Below are positions 12,133 to 24,060 of a stretch of DNA of 64,000 nt, piece after piece (position 1 is the first letter of the stretch; every line of letters starts with the position of its first letter). The notes under the pieces are model-generated. The model saw nothing but the letters and a program-made list of their open reading frames with translations, did no database searches and was not told where the DNA came from. This DNA comes from Cyrtodaria siliqua (taxonomy: Eukaryota; Mollusca; Bivalvia; Adapedonta; Hiatellidae). The position numbers and the translations under genes were made by a program. The stretch is from positions 1 through 64,000 of the forward strand of contig JAWPHD010003258.1 in the NCBI GenBank assembly GCA_037043455.1, in the 5' to 3' direction.

Positions 12133-12292
12133 TACCGCATTAAGTATAACCATGACTTTATATGAATATCACATTCATTACTGCCATGACCAATGTATAC
12201 CAAATTACTACCATGACTAATATATACTACATTTATTACTACCATGATCTATATACATCACATTTATTACAACCATGAATACTATCACTGTC
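12133..12292 (+). repeat. Degenerate ~40 bp tandem repeat
   Basis: Four diverged units built on CATTTATTACTACCATGA plus ATATATAC-like spacers. Confidence 0.5.
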
Positions 12293-12429
12293 TTCTTAAT
12301 GCATTTCAACTGGAGATTTCGATAAACTTCTGAGCAGAAGTTGTGGTTAAACATTTCCATGTTGAATCCATTGGCTGATTGAGTAGATCTGCGTCATTTA
12401 TCATAGACTAAAGAGGGAGCCATATTTGT

Positions 12430-12640
12430 TCCCTCCTCTAATTGAACTCAGCCAGATTATTTTTTTCCAAGAATGTGAGAGAAGGCTGGATTATTTCTTT
12501 TCAAAAGTTTGAAGGACTGTTTATTTTTTTTCCCTCAAATCAGAGCCAGGAATTTTTTTTCAGCAATTCAAGGGCCAGAATATAATTTCAAGAAAAATCA
12601 TAGGCCACCACCCCCAGAAATCAAAATGGTCGGTACCTAA
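12430..12640 (+). repeat. Dispersed repeat unit (copy 1)
   Basis: Alternating T-rich tracts and CAAGGGCCAGAATAT-like phrases end in a CCACCCCCAGAAATCAAAATGG block. Related sequence lies at 56740-56905 (inverted) and 57130-57355 (same orientation), so this is a dispersed family rather than local sequence. Class unknown. Confidence 0.5.
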
Positions 12641-12700
12641 TCACTTTCATACAGTCTTTATTAAACGTGTTAAAACATTTATCAGTTTATGACCCTATCA

Positions 12701-13310
12701 TTTTGCAACGCACTGCATGTTTAGTGGTGGACCCATTTACAGGTCGCCACTATGCTTTCCTCTTTGATTGTGCGATGACCGGACAAATTGTGGACCATGC
12801 AATGACGTCTATCTGAAACCTTATAAGACGGTCGCGTTTGATGTTTGTCTTTAATCTTATATTGTCGGTGTATTCTCTTGTTGCTCTGGCTTCTGCCAAT
12901 TCATTGAGTACTTACTTTGTGGCTTTCTAGGCTTTTTATATATTATATAATATATGACCATGTATGTGTTTTACTTATATTGCCTATTGATGCTGCCGTG
13001 TTTGTTAGAGAATATACCTGTCGGAGATATCTTTATTTATATTGTCCCGTTTATTGGGATGACAATATGGTAATATTGAGGTTTGGTGCACCCTAAAACC
13101 TGGTTTAACCCCCCCCCCCACCCCTAGCGGCCCCTTTTTGACCACTGATCGTTACAAGGCGGTAGCCCTATTGTCAACCCTTTTGTGTTTGCGATGGCTT
13201 ATTTTGCCTTTTATTCATCTTTAAAGTTGTTCTTTGTATCTGTGTGTATGTTTGTGGTTGACTGTCGCTCTAGAATGCTATTTTTCCTGATCGATTTCTA
13301 TATCTACTTT
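12701..13310 (+). mobile_element. 5'-truncated retroelement 3' end with coding remnant (copy B)
   Basis: The first ~75 bases translate to RTACLVVDPFTGRHY followed by AFLFDCAMTG. This matches the C-terminus of the reverse-transcriptase protein ending at 49894 (RTACLVIDPSTVSHY, ASLFTCAMTG). The remainder is the family's 3' untranslated region, collinear with copy A. This copy links the short dispersed tails to a coding parent. Confidence 0.8.
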
Positions 13311-14099
13311 TAAAGTTCAAAGTTATATAGGCCACCATGTGCTCTATGCTAGTTAACGGAATAAACAAATTGGATATATCTTGATCATTTAATAACTTTT
13401 AAAATTAATGTCTTTTTCTAACAAAATAAAGTGTAGAACAAAAAAATGTACATGTTGCCTGAATAGTATTTTAAGCGGTAGGTGGTAACAAAAATAGAAC
13501 AAAACATATTATATATCAAAATGTTCGTCGTGGTCTGAAGTTTATCGACAATAGGCATAAATTGGCAAAAATGAGGGCGAAGACAAAATACCATAGGTCA
13601 ATACTTTTGAGTATATTCTTATATAGTTTTAGCAATTTAATTTTTATTTTAACATTTTTAGAGAAAAATGATTGTCCTTATTTTCACAACTGAGGCCAAA
13701 ATCTAGGTCAATACTGCAAATTTAGTTTTAAAAAACGTGTTACAGCCCTATAATATTCAAAATGTATTATACAATTGTTTTTGTTTTTAAAAACAACATT
13801 TTCTCTACTTTTAAAAGCTTTAATTAACTTATTAAATAAAAAGAGAGAATAAAATTGAACAAAATGTTTGCTGTTTAATATATCTTGCCACTGCAAAGTG
13901 TTATTTTAGTAAACGTTTAGTTTCATGTTATCTTCTAAAGTTGTTTATTTTAACTACCATGTATTCTAAATAATTAAGAAGTAGTCGTAACAAGCTACTA
14001 GTATTTCTCCTCATATGACTATTTACCTAGGAGTATTTTACCAGAGCACCGGTAAAGTTTATGAAGTTGCTGTTTGAACAATTTCATTAAAATCAGAAA
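13311..14099. other. No gene seen
   Basis: AT-rich, with no recognisable feature. Confidence 0.4.
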
Positions 14100-14100
14100 C

Positions 14101-14281
14101 GTAACAGCATGTTACTAAGATGTTTGAGATTAAAGGAATTCATGTATAACATTGGTAGATGTGACATTTTTTGTGATGACAGAGCAGAGACGTAACAGCA
14201 TGTTACTAAGATGTTTGCGATTAAAGAAATTAATGTTTAACATTGGTAGATGTGACATGTTTTGTGATGACAGAGCAGAGC
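14101..14281 (+). repeat. Two-copy tandem duplication, period 91 bp
   Basis: 14101-14191 and 14192-14281 are ~93% identical (GTAACAGCATGTTACTAAGA at both starts). The inner motif GTAACAGCATGTTAC is itself an imperfect palindrome. Confidence 0.9.
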
Positions 14282-14629
14282 TCCTTCCGCTCTGGGCAGA
14301 ATTTTATTCCAATATTGCATCTGACTGCTTACCTGACACAGAAAAAGTAGTATGTACTCAATTATAATCACCCCTCCTAATGAATACAGTACAGTGTACA
14401 CTACACTCAAACGAACTAACGGACAATGAATGTCCTAGGTCAACATACATATATTTTACTGAACGTTTAATAGTACACGAAGGTCAGGAGGAGCTCCCTA
14501 AGTGTTGATGTCTTACTAAAAGACAATGACACATAGTATGCTTCTGTGAAATGCAATTCAAAAGATATCCTAAGTAATGAGGAAGAGATGTATTTAGGGC
14601 TAATAACCATACACTAATTAAAAAATACA

Positions 14630-15060
14630 CATCTGGAAAGAGTTATGACTTTGAAGAATGCACCTGTACCATTGAGCTAGTTTTGTGATGATGGGAAAAT
14701 TGTTGCAAACAAAAAGGCCGATATCATGGAAAATATGAAAACAAATCCAGCAATATCGGTGTTAAGGAGTATCGATGAACTGGAAAGCATAATTTACGAC
14801 GGAATGGCAATTATTCAAATTGTACGGAGTGTGTTTGGGTGTAGAAAATATATTCTTCGAGACTGGCAAGCATTTAGATTTAACCATATTAATCCATATA
14901 CATGATAGTGTTGATCACATTAATGTGAGCGGATCTTGCCGATGGTTAACACACTCACAGCATGCGACACATGTTGTTCTTCCTTTGAAATTGGCAAGAA
15001 AATGGCATCAAATGTAATGATGAACAGTGCTGGTGAGGCTTAATAATTATCTGTCTGATA
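14630..15060 (+). pseudogene. Degraded fragment of an unnamed transposon-associated gene
   Basis: Three-frame translation gives broken protein-like phrases in order: VMTLKNAPVPLS, stop, then KIVANKKADIM, ESIIYDGMAIIQIV, a frame change, and finally LTACDTCCSSFEIGKK. The combination YDGMAIIQ ... CDT ... GKK recalls a protein family I have seen repeated in mollusc and cnidarian genomes, but I cannot name it. Stops and at least two shifts make it a relic. The match is from memory and would need a search. Confidence 0.4.
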
Positions 15061-15378
15061 AATGTATGTCTCTGAATACGTTGAGAATAAAACAGAGTAC
15101 TTGAAATACAAGAGTTTAAAACCAAGGAAGTTAGTCACCCCAACCCACTCTCCCCGAAACAGATAATAGGTTTTTACTTCATCTATCAAATGTGTATATC
15201 ATTTACTGATTTGGAGAACACATGCTAAATATGCCAGACCCAACAGAGTGTGGCAAGACACATGCCCTCATGTTATGAACCAGCTGTTACCGACCAGAAT
15301 TACTGAATGAGCTGATCAGCTGCTGTGATCGTCAATGTATTGGTGTTAGATAGTCAAATGAACAGCCGTGTGCATAAT

Positions 15379-15415
15379 TATGCATGTATTTGCATAATAT
15401 TATGCAAGTATGTGC
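15379..15415. repeat. Adjacent perfect palindromes
   Basis: TGCATAATTATGCA (14 bp) and TTGCATAATATTATGCAA (18 bp) lie within 40 bp of each other. AT-rich and octamer-like; no known role. Confidence 0.6.
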
Positions 15416-15639
15416 ATGCTGAATACTTCTGATTAAGATAAGCTCTGAGATTTGAGAGTTAATGATGTTAATTCGTCAAATAAACAGCCGAGAGATTTAT
15501 TTATAATTTATTGTGATTATATCACAACGAGATGTTACATATACTGATGTAAAATGATAAAACATAAATGTTTTCTCAATCAGAATATTATTATAGTACA
15601 TATATATGGAAGTGAATCGCGCCGTAGACACATGCCATG

Positions 15640-15815
15640 GCTCATCCAGTCACATTAAACTGACATCGGACCGACCATTCACAGCATAACACTTATAGCA
15701 TCAGAGTCAAGCAATGGAGCTACTAGTTACGTATTTGGTGTGATCCGGTCGGGGATCGAGCCCACGACCTCCAGCATATGAGCCAAAGTCACCCCAGCTA
15801 CACCGTGGTTGACAG
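15640..15815 (-). mobile_element. tRNA-derived SINE, minus strand
   Basis: On the minus strand the head reads GGTGTAGCTGGGGTG (box A-like), then GGGCTCGATCCCCGACC (box B-like) ~45 bases on. A conserved-looking tail follows, reaching CATGGC near 15640. It is not a functional tRNA because the acceptor arm does not close. Confidence 0.6.
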
Positions 15816-17084
15816 GAATTTCAGACGTGTAAGTCTGTACTAATGGTTAATTGATGAACTAGATACCGTATAATAATAAATGACAGATTTAATCGTTGAA
15901 TGAAGCTCGTGTCGCGATTCAAATCAAGCCAAATCGAGCCCGAATTCCTAATGAGAATGGACTCATCGACTCCGTTGCATTTATATTTGACCAATGCATA
16001 TATTCCGCCATGCTGTCTCTCTAAGAAATTAGGGGTTATTCAATCAATGCCAGGTTTACTATTTTTGGGCGTAAGTTCAATCCTTGAGCATGGATAAATA
16101 CAGTTCTAGGCATTCCACGTAAAAGAAATAAGTGGCCGTTCAAATAATGTAGAATAAATATGACAGAGCTTCATTTCAATTCAATTTGCTGATTTTATCA
16201 TATGGTGGAATAAACTTTTTTATGTTTCCTACTTCATTGAAAGACATCGTACGTGACCTATCAGATACCTTTTTTTGAAACACAATACGGAGATATAATA
16301 GACCCTACATATAGAAATCAATGAACGTGATGTTGGATGATTGTGAAATAAACCCGATCAGGTTATATATCCCAAACGTGCTTATCTCACAGAGTTCAAA
16401 CTACTCTGTTGTCTGACGCAACGCCCCACACACCACCACCTCCACCACACACACCCTTCCTTTTATTTATGTATTTAAAGGGAGCTTCAAATTAACACTT
16501 ATACTAAATATCAAAGTGTAAGTAAACTGTAGTTTTATTATCAATGCCATTCGTATGTTCTTTAAAACATTGATAGGGTTTGTTTGAAAATGCATGCCGA
16601 GTTTCGTGTTTGGCATACAGAAGGTGTTCCCATGTAAACGTGACATGTTTCCCTTTCATCTATGTGTAATCATTCGATTAACATTTCAGTAAACTGTTTC
16701 TGAGATGAGATAGTACTGGTTTAAGTCTGCATTATTTTTTTTTCTTTCCACCAGTGGCCTATGTCTTTTTTTGAAACTCTGTTTGCTATATTATATCGTA
16801 CCCATTATAGCAAAAGAAAATATCCGTTTTCAAGCAGTTGGGTGCGTTATTAATAAACCCGATGTTTTATTAAAATCGAACTAAAGGTGTATATAACGTC
16901 CAAACGAAACCAAATCACAGTTAAACAGTTACAAACTGCATATACGTGTTTTATTTACATCGTTAAACAAGCTAATCAGCTCATACACATACCAATCTTA
17001 ACGGCGCAGATGACAACCTTAATTTGGCATGATCTTGATGTAAGAGGAGTTTTATTTTGTTTGAATAGTATTTTTAGCACATAT
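15816..17084. other. No gene seen
   Basis: No coding region or repeat recognised; a short CACCACCTCC-rich tract lies at ~16432. Confidence 0.4.
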
Positions 17085-17290
17085 TAGGCCATATGTGACG
17101 GTCGGTTGAGGCAAATTACCCCATTTTTCAAGGGTAGAACCTGTACTGTTTATCTCCCGCCCATCGATAACAATCGACAGTTGTTCACTTGACAAATCGG
17201 GCTTCCAGAGGGATTCGAACCTGCCGAAAATCCACGTGTCTGAAGAGGAGACCAGCACACTCTCTAACAACGCCGACACGGGTCGCATCG
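17085..17290 (-). mobile_element. SINE-like repeat, family 2, minus strand
   Basis: Contains GAGGGATTCGAACCT, the reverse complement of a box B, and is diverged from a second copy at 60505-60625. Shared blocks are TTGAGGC, ACCCCATTTT, CACTTGACAA and AGAGGGATTCGAACC. Confidence 0.6.
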
Positions 17291-17354
17291 GTTGGAAGCG
17301 AATGAAATGCTTCAGTAACTAACAAGAACATGTTAACTAAATTTGCATTGAAAC

Positions 17355-17505
17355 TGTAGATATTGTAAAACGTTGTTACCTATAACGTAGACAGTTGTTA
17401 TCTTTAGCGTTAACATAAAAAGTTGTTACCTTTAGCGTTAGCGTTATTACCTTTAGCGGAAGAGGTGATTGTTACCGTTAGCGGAGGTTGTTACCTTTAA
17501 CGTTG
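17355..17505 (+). repeat. Degenerate short tandem repeat
   Basis: GTTGTTACCTTTAGCGTTA-like units of ~20-30 bp repeat irregularly about seven times. Confidence 0.6.
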
Positions 17506-18605
17506 GAATTGCTTTCATGGAAAAGCTTTCATGGAAAGAAATAAAACTGAAGAAGTCTACAAGAATAGGATGAAAGTGTGCATCAACATCGATGACATAT
17601 CTATATGCTGAAAAGTTAACCATTTCTGTCCCGAAAAAACAAGACTTGTTTTCACTCTGCATTTCAAAATCAATGCCAGACTGTTTTCATTACTTATATG
17701 AACAGCTACCAACATCATTAAAGGTACAGGACAAATTACAAGAGCCAGATGTGAAAGCAGAGGACGTAGACAATGATGAGAATTAGTGTAGAAAATATGA
17801 GGCAACAGTATTGTGTAGTAAAAACATGCATTTTACAAAAACTGGATAATTAATGTGAATTCAGTCAGTTTTGTAAGAGAAGTGATGACAAGCAAGAACT
17901 TTACGCTCAAAGAATGTGTATAGTTGTTTAATGCGACACATGGATATATGGCAGATAGTTCCTTTTTAATTGCAAGTGTTAGTAAAATGTGCCAGAGCTA
18001 AAAGGAGTTATCTACATTTATCCTTATTTGGGCATGAAATACATGTTGAACTTTCAAAATATTTTCTGTAAACATGGAGTGTTAATGTACAAAGATGTCC
18101 TCAATAAATAATAAACATACAGTGAATTGTTGAATTTTCATTGGAACTCAAACATTTAATGTCCATTTTCTAAAAAGTCTGAATTATGCACATAACTCCT
18201 TTTTGCTCTATGCCCTCGATATTATACTATACTCAGATTATATTCTTGTATTCAAACTAATGAGATAAATATCTGGTACATTTGTTAACAATAAATCAAT
18301 GCCATTTAAAACGGATATTTTAATGACGTATATTTACGCTGTCAATCTATTGTCTTTCATTTTAGGACAATGATTTTGTAAAATATTTAGAAAGTATAAG
18401 AGTTAAATCCGTGCATTTTCAATGATGTATTGACATATTATACATACGAAACTAAACAAGCGGTCAGTGGTATTCCAAACTGGAAGGGGTGAATGCCACA
18501 TGTATTCAACAGGAAAGACCAAGTGCTCCTTCAATAGTTGAAGGAATTGGCAACTGATTTCTCGCATTTCCTGTTACCCATTCCATACTTTGCAGAAATT
18601 CATTA
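17506..18605. other. No gene seen
   Basis: A 64-codon frame at 17592-17786 is AT-biased and matches nothing I recognise. The rest is non-coding. Confidence 0.4.
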
Positions 18606-18610
18606 GAACA

Positions 18611-19705
18611 TCATCTAACAGGGAACTCGTCTGTATACTCATTGGCTAGTTCTCCAATGGTTTGTAAATCACAAGGTAGTGGAAATGAGTAATCATTTGC
18701 TCCAAACGCTTCCGGTTGACAGTACATGACTTCAGGAATACCAGACGGCATTAATACCTCATTTCGCTGTGATCTGATTATCTGCTCATTCCAATTTTCA
18801 ACAAATATTTCTAACTAATTCTGAATAATTGGAAGAAAACAAAAACGAACGCAATCGATGTAGAGTAGGTCTGTATCAGTAAAGACACAGCTGTCTCGTA
18901 TATCGCTGAAATAATTTCCAGTATTTGGTAAAATGTATTTTAAGACTGCCCCATAGTCTCTCAATTCTCTGATTTCCAGTAGATTTTTCAGTAAGAAAAC
19001 TTTTTCGACCAGACATATCGTCTTTGTGATACATCCTGAGGGACATCTGAAGATCTTTTACAACAACATTTTCAGAACCCCCATCCCATCGTACCATTCT
19101 CGGTACCCTCCCTAATCTCTTGACAAAGTCTAAAAAATATCGAGCTATGAATCTTGGATTGCTATTTGAAGGACCTGCTTTCAACCACAGAATTTTCCTC
19201 GAATAACCATCGATGGCAGCATGAATAGCTATACCGAATGGTTTTAACTGATCGTATCCATCAATATGTATGAGGTAGTTAGGACCTCTATTGTAATACA
19301 CTCTCCTTCTCTAACGACGTTGTCTTCGCAGAGATACTCCTTCCTGGTCGATGGCTAAGAGACATAACCTAACTGTTTCTTGAGTAACACGCAATCAATG
19401 TGTGACATTTAATAATCGCCATAAAGATTTATAGCCCACTTTTTGAAATTCATTTTGATGCACTACAACTATTTTGGAAATGATTCTCTGAAGTGGACTT
19501 TCACAGTTTTTCCTTCTTAGATTCGGCGTCCGAATAATCCTCTTTAAAGTTGAAACACTCGTGGCTATTCCATGAACGAACAACAGGAAACCGCAAATTT
19601 CGTTGGACGTATACAATCTGCTGAAGTAATACTGAACCAAGTCATCAACTGGTGCGTTGTCCCCGGGATATGGAATTGCCGGATTCTCAGCTCCACATAG
19701 TATGA
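18611..19705 (-). pseudogene. Integrase-core (rve-like, DDE) transposon gene, broken
   Basis: Minus strand. The N-terminal part (19395-19705) has a helix-turn-helix-like region (YYFSRLYTSNEICGF, STLKRIIRTPNLRRKN). A one-base shift near 19395 and an in-frame stop near 19315 precede the catalytic core (18876-19301). The core has Asp14 in HIDGYD, Asp73 in RWDGGSENV and Glu114 in NQRIE, the D-D-E order of integrase-fold transposases. A further shift near 18905 and a stop near 18815 follow, after which the C-terminal tail (RNEVLMPSGIPEVMY, ANEYTDEFPV) ends at 18611. In intact relatives this is a single ~400-residue protein with an integrase catalytic domain, common in invertebrate genomes. With four lesions this copy is dead. 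The transposon class cannot be assigned from sequence alone. Confidence 0.8.
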
Positions 19706-19769
19706 TGACTAATAACTGAAATAAACAAAGCATAATCAATAAACAACAGCAACAACAACATACGCTCGC

Positions 19770-19832
19770 ATACATAATATAATGTGATATAATATAGTAT
19801 AATATTAATATAATATAATATAATATAATACA
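19770..19832. repeat. AT microsatellite (TATAA)n
   Basis: Pure and near-pure repeats of TATAA/TAATA. Confidence 0.85.
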
Positions 19833-19839
19833 AGAGGCC

Positions 19840-20380
19840 CAAGAGGGCCTGTGGACGCTCTACTGGCTAAAGATAAAGTTTATGAATAAGGGACCATAAC
19901 TCCGTCAAAACATCATTCAACCGGAACATGGCGATGATATGCGCAACAAGCCTTGGTACTGATCATTCATGCCACGTTTCGCTGAAGTCTGGCCAGAGGT
20001 TTAAGAGAAGTAGTGTGTACAAAGTTAGTGTATTAAAACCTTTAAAGGGCCATAACTCTGCCAAAAATCATTAAACTAGAACACGGCGATGATAGGCGCA
20101 ACTAGGTTTGGTACTCATCATCCCTGCCAAGTTTTGGTGAAATCCGGCCAGAGGTTCACCAGAAATAGTCTGTACAATGTTTGTGTGTTAACTTCCTAAA
20201 AGGGTTATAACTCTGACAAACTGTCATTCAACTGAAAATCGGCGATGACATGCCCAAATAGGCTTGGTAATCATCATCCCTGCCAAGATTCGTTGAAATC
20301 CGGCCAAGAATTCAGAAGTGACTAGTCTGGACAATGTTTGTGTATTAAAACATTTAAAGAAACTAACCCTCCAAATAATT
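19840..20380 (+). repeat. Tandem repeat of ~155 bp units, block 1
   Basis: Three to four units share, in order, GGCCATAACTC, CGGCGATGATA, CTTGGTACTGATCAT, GAAATCCGGCCAGAGGTT and GTGTATTAAAACCTT. Unit starts fall near 19889, 20050 and 20204. It continues as block 2 after a SINE-bearing interruption. Confidence 0.85.
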
Positions 20381-20629
20381 GCAAAATTGCACAACAAAAT
20401 CGTTTTTCAAAACTCTATCTAGGTGTTCAATTCATATAATGATGTAGGTTTATTCCAGGATTTTTACAATACCCGGTATTGAAGATGGGGAAAATGAATT
20501 ATGAGTTGGTAATTCTTAATTCAACGCTCCAGTTGTGTGGTTTGGTCCGGCTGGTTTAAGCGGTTTATAATGTGTCTATATAGTTGGGATTCTCCAAATA
20601 GGTATATTATATATATACCTCGTCGACAG

Positions 20630-20872
20630 TATGTCGGTGTGTTCTTGGGCAAGACACATTCCCTTAGCCTCGTCCGTCGGATGGGGGCGTAAACCGGGCG
20701 GTCCCGTGTATCGGTCTATCCTCCGAGCACGTTAAAGAGCCATTGTAATCTATTCGATAATAAGAGTACGGCAGGTTTCCGGATTCCTATGTATCCTTCC
20801 CCTCTCTCTGGGGCGGCTCTAAATAACCTATACTGTGTTGATGAGTCGTTAAATAACATTCAATTCAATTCG
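20630..20872 (+). mobile_element. SINE-like element, family 1, copy A
   Basis: Contains GTTCTTGGGCAAGACAC, CGTCCGTCGGATGGGGGCGT, CGGGCGGTCCCGTGTATC, CCTCCGAGCACGTTAAAGA, CTCTCTGGGGCGGCTC and a terminal (AATTC)n tail. This is the same body as 43428-43668 and 60072-60320. No tRNA head is visible. Confidence 0.85.
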
Positions 20873-20899
20873 TCGTCAGTAGGTTAAGAAACGGTGTAT

Positions 20900-21470
20900 A
20901 GATGTTGTAAATGGTGGGATAGCTACTTTAAAGGGCAATAACTCCGCCAAAAATCGTTCGACTGAAACACGGCAATGATATTCACAAGTAGGCTTGATAC
21001 TGATCTTTCATTGAAATCCGGCCAGGAGTTCAGGAGAACTAGACCGGACAAAGTTTGTGTATTAAAACCTTTAAAACGCCAGAACTCCGTCAAAGATATT
21101 TCAACCGCAACACTGTGATGGCATGACAACTAGGCTTGGTACCAATCATCCCTGAAAAGTCCCTGAAATCCGTCCAAGGGTTCAGGAGAACTAGTTCAGA
21201 CAAAATATTTGTATTTAAATCTTAAAAGGGCCATAACTCCACCAAAAATCATTCATCCAGAAGACGGCGACGATATGCACAACTGGACCTGGTACTGATC
21301 ATCCCTAAAAAGTTTCGTTGAAATCCGCCAGGTGTTTAGGAGAACTAGTCCAGACAAAGTTTGTGTATTAAAACTTTTAACGGGCCATCATTTAACTAGC
21401 ACATAGTGACGATATATACAAATAGGCTTGGTACTGATCATTCATGCAAAGTTACACTAAAATCCGGCTA
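20900..21470 (+). repeat. Tandem repeat of ~150 bp units, block 2
   Basis: Same unit as 19840-20380, with starts near 20935, 21077, 21231 and 21380. The two blocks were presumably one array before the intervening ~500 bp arrived. Confidence 0.8.
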
Positions 21471-21800
21471 AATGAAGGACCGTCGTCTTTGAAATAAATC
21501 AAGGGTCATAATTCCAGTGTTACTAATCCGAATTGGTTGGTATTCAAACTTATCCAAACTTTCATTGATAGTAACATTTTGGTAAATATCAGAATATAGG
21601 ATGAAAAATGAAGGCCCTATCGTCTTAACGAGGCAATATACAGAAAATATAGCATGCTTTAATAAATCGAGAATGGTTTTCGAGCTCGTCCGAGCTTTCA
21701 TTGATATCAACAATCTGGTAAAGTTTGATAAAGATCTGATGGCAAATGAAGGCTATCGTGTTAACGAGGCAAAAGTTAACGGACGGCGGACTCCCTATCC
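21471..21800 (+). repeat. Second tandem repeat family, two units
   Basis: Units contain GTCATAATTCCAGTGTTACT, CAAACTTTCATTGATA and AAGATCTGATGGCAAATGAAG-like phrases. The same family reappears at 54140-54960 within the paraoxonase gene. Confidence 0.65.
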
Positions 21801-21976
21801 CATAAGCTAATAATATAATATTATTTACAACATGTCAGACTATCAGACTATTTGTCGGATATGGTAATTTCAAAAGTAGATAAAAAATTAACCGCATATA
21901 ATCTGTCATGTCCAATGTTATATAATATTATGTTATAATATTTAGTAGTATTATAGTTAGTGTCATATATTTTTAA

Positions 21977-22275
21977 GGCGCTGGAGTGGCCAAGTGGATA
22001 GCGCGTTGAACTTGTAACCGGAGGCCGCGGGTACAAGCCTGGCGGTTGCCAACGAGTCTCGTGAATGTGTTCTTGGGCAAAACACTAAACCCTTAGTCTT
22101 GTCCGTCGGATGTGTACATAAACCGGGCGGTCCCGGGTATCGGTCTATCTTCCGAGCACGTTAAAGACCCATAGGAATCTTTTCGATAATAGTAGTAGGT
22201 CAAGGTCTTGTTTTGTCTGTATGACGTAACGTCGGCTTGACGTTCTTGCGCATAGTGGCGTTAAACTTGCTTGAA
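21977..22275 (+). mobile_element. SINE with tRNA-like head, family 1 body, copy B
   Basis: The head at 21977-22050 has a good box A (TGGCCAAGTGG) and a degenerate box B (GGGTACAAGCC). It joins the same GTCCGTCGGATG / CGGGCGGTCCCGGGTATC body as copies A, C and E, but has a different 3' tail ending GTTAAACTTGCTTGAATCAT. It supports a tRNA origin for the whole family. Confidence 0.8.
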
Positions 22276-24060
22276 TCATTCGAAAAACCGCTGTTTTATG
22301 TTTAGCAAGATAGTGATACTAATTCTATTTTAGTATCATAATGATAACCTGTAGCGTGATACGGATTGTTGTATTCCATAGTAAGAAAATGAAGGTACTA
22401 TGTATATATTATTGATAGGTATACAATAAAGTGTTATAGCACACGCATGTACATATATATAACACGTATCTCTCTTCATATATATATCCGTTGAAATGAA
22501 AGCATGTGGTTTAGACGTAGCGCATTCTAAATTGGTAAAGTGGTGAAGGGCCTATAATCCTTAAATAACACACCATTACATTTGGTTTAATTTGTCAAAT
22601 GGATACAAAGGTATGATCAACGTATCTGCAACATGTGTATTTACATGTGAGAATGTAGAAGCAAGCAGATTTCAAGTCAAAATGATATTGGGTTAATCAA
22701 ACCGGCGTGATTCTTTTGATGATTCATCCCATTTCAAGAGTCCATGTGTCTCTTTCAATAATGTATTATAGGCTAGGCGATAAATATTAAAGGGACACAC
22801 GGCTATCTTGATTTAAAAACAACTCACGGCGTTACGATAATTTGTCTACTTAACTTTCATTTGTTCAATCATTAATATTAATTATACGAATAGTATAAAG
22901 AAAATTGTTTTTGCATATTAGTAACTGTTGATAATATTGCACAAATAATATAATTATGTTAACTTATGGTAGGATAAGATAAAAAAAAATGAAAACTCAA
23001 AACTATATTATTTATTATTTTAATTACATGTATATGCTGGGATAATAATCGTCATATAAAGCCCTGGTATATGCAAGCAGCGTTAAAATTATACTGGATA
23101 AATAAATTGAGACGCTAATTTCAATGCTTGATAAATATTTCAAGATTTCCGTGTGTTTCTTTAATATAATTCTATAAACATCTAACAGTTTGACACGTCC
23201 AAAGTAAAGGATCAAAGGAATGTGTTGCGTTATAATGGTGGTAAACATTTGCACAGATATGAAATTGAGGCAAGTATCTACGTGACAGGCGGCATCTTCA
23301 AAGATCGCGATAAGTGTCATTGATCGGTAGTGCGTGTGGCTTGAATAGACCCTGTATTTGTGTCATAGACTATGTACACGATTAAACAGTAATATAAACA
23401 TAAATCATTGGTCTACACTAGTGTCTTTTATATAACAGCGATGCACTCGCTTTTGACGACTAGTGGGACCCAGTTTGCTAAAAAACTTGAAAAGATACAG
23501 TTGTAATATATACTGGCTATAATTTTAAAATTGACACGTTTACCGAATTTCTTTTAATGGTTCTAGCTTTATATCACAGACATATTAATAGTTATTAGGT
23601 CTGTGTTTATTGATTAATTATAAACTATTACCACTCAGTACTGTGAAACAGTTTAAGGTTCGCATTTAATTTTAAACAATTTAGTATAATCTATGGAAGC
23701 TTTAATATACCCCCCCAGATGATGTCATCATTCTATAATATATGTCGTTTTAACGTAATATATAGTATTAAGACATCTTAAGATAACGACTTGGTCGCTG
23801 TATATATTCTTGTTTAGATAATGAAAACAATATTCTGTGTCAATGATAATTAAGGTGTAATAACAAAAGGATTTATATTAGATATATATTAAAACGGCAT
23901 GACAATATACAAAGGTAGTTGTTGACATGTACACGTCGACATAATATATCTTTCTTTTACGGAAGATGTAATAAATTGAATGACCATAACCGTTTTTCTC
24001 TCGCCCACGATAGTGGGTAGCGAGACAAAGCAGTCACTCGATTTTTATGTAACTTTGTCA
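22276..24060. other. No gene seen
   Basis: AT-rich. A minus-strand frame at 23024-23320 (98 codons) shows no recognisable domain and I do not call it. Confidence 0.4.

Noticed and set aside
21977..22050. Possible tRNA gene
   Set aside because: Box A is good but box B is degenerate, the arms do not close, and it is fused to a SINE body present elsewhere.
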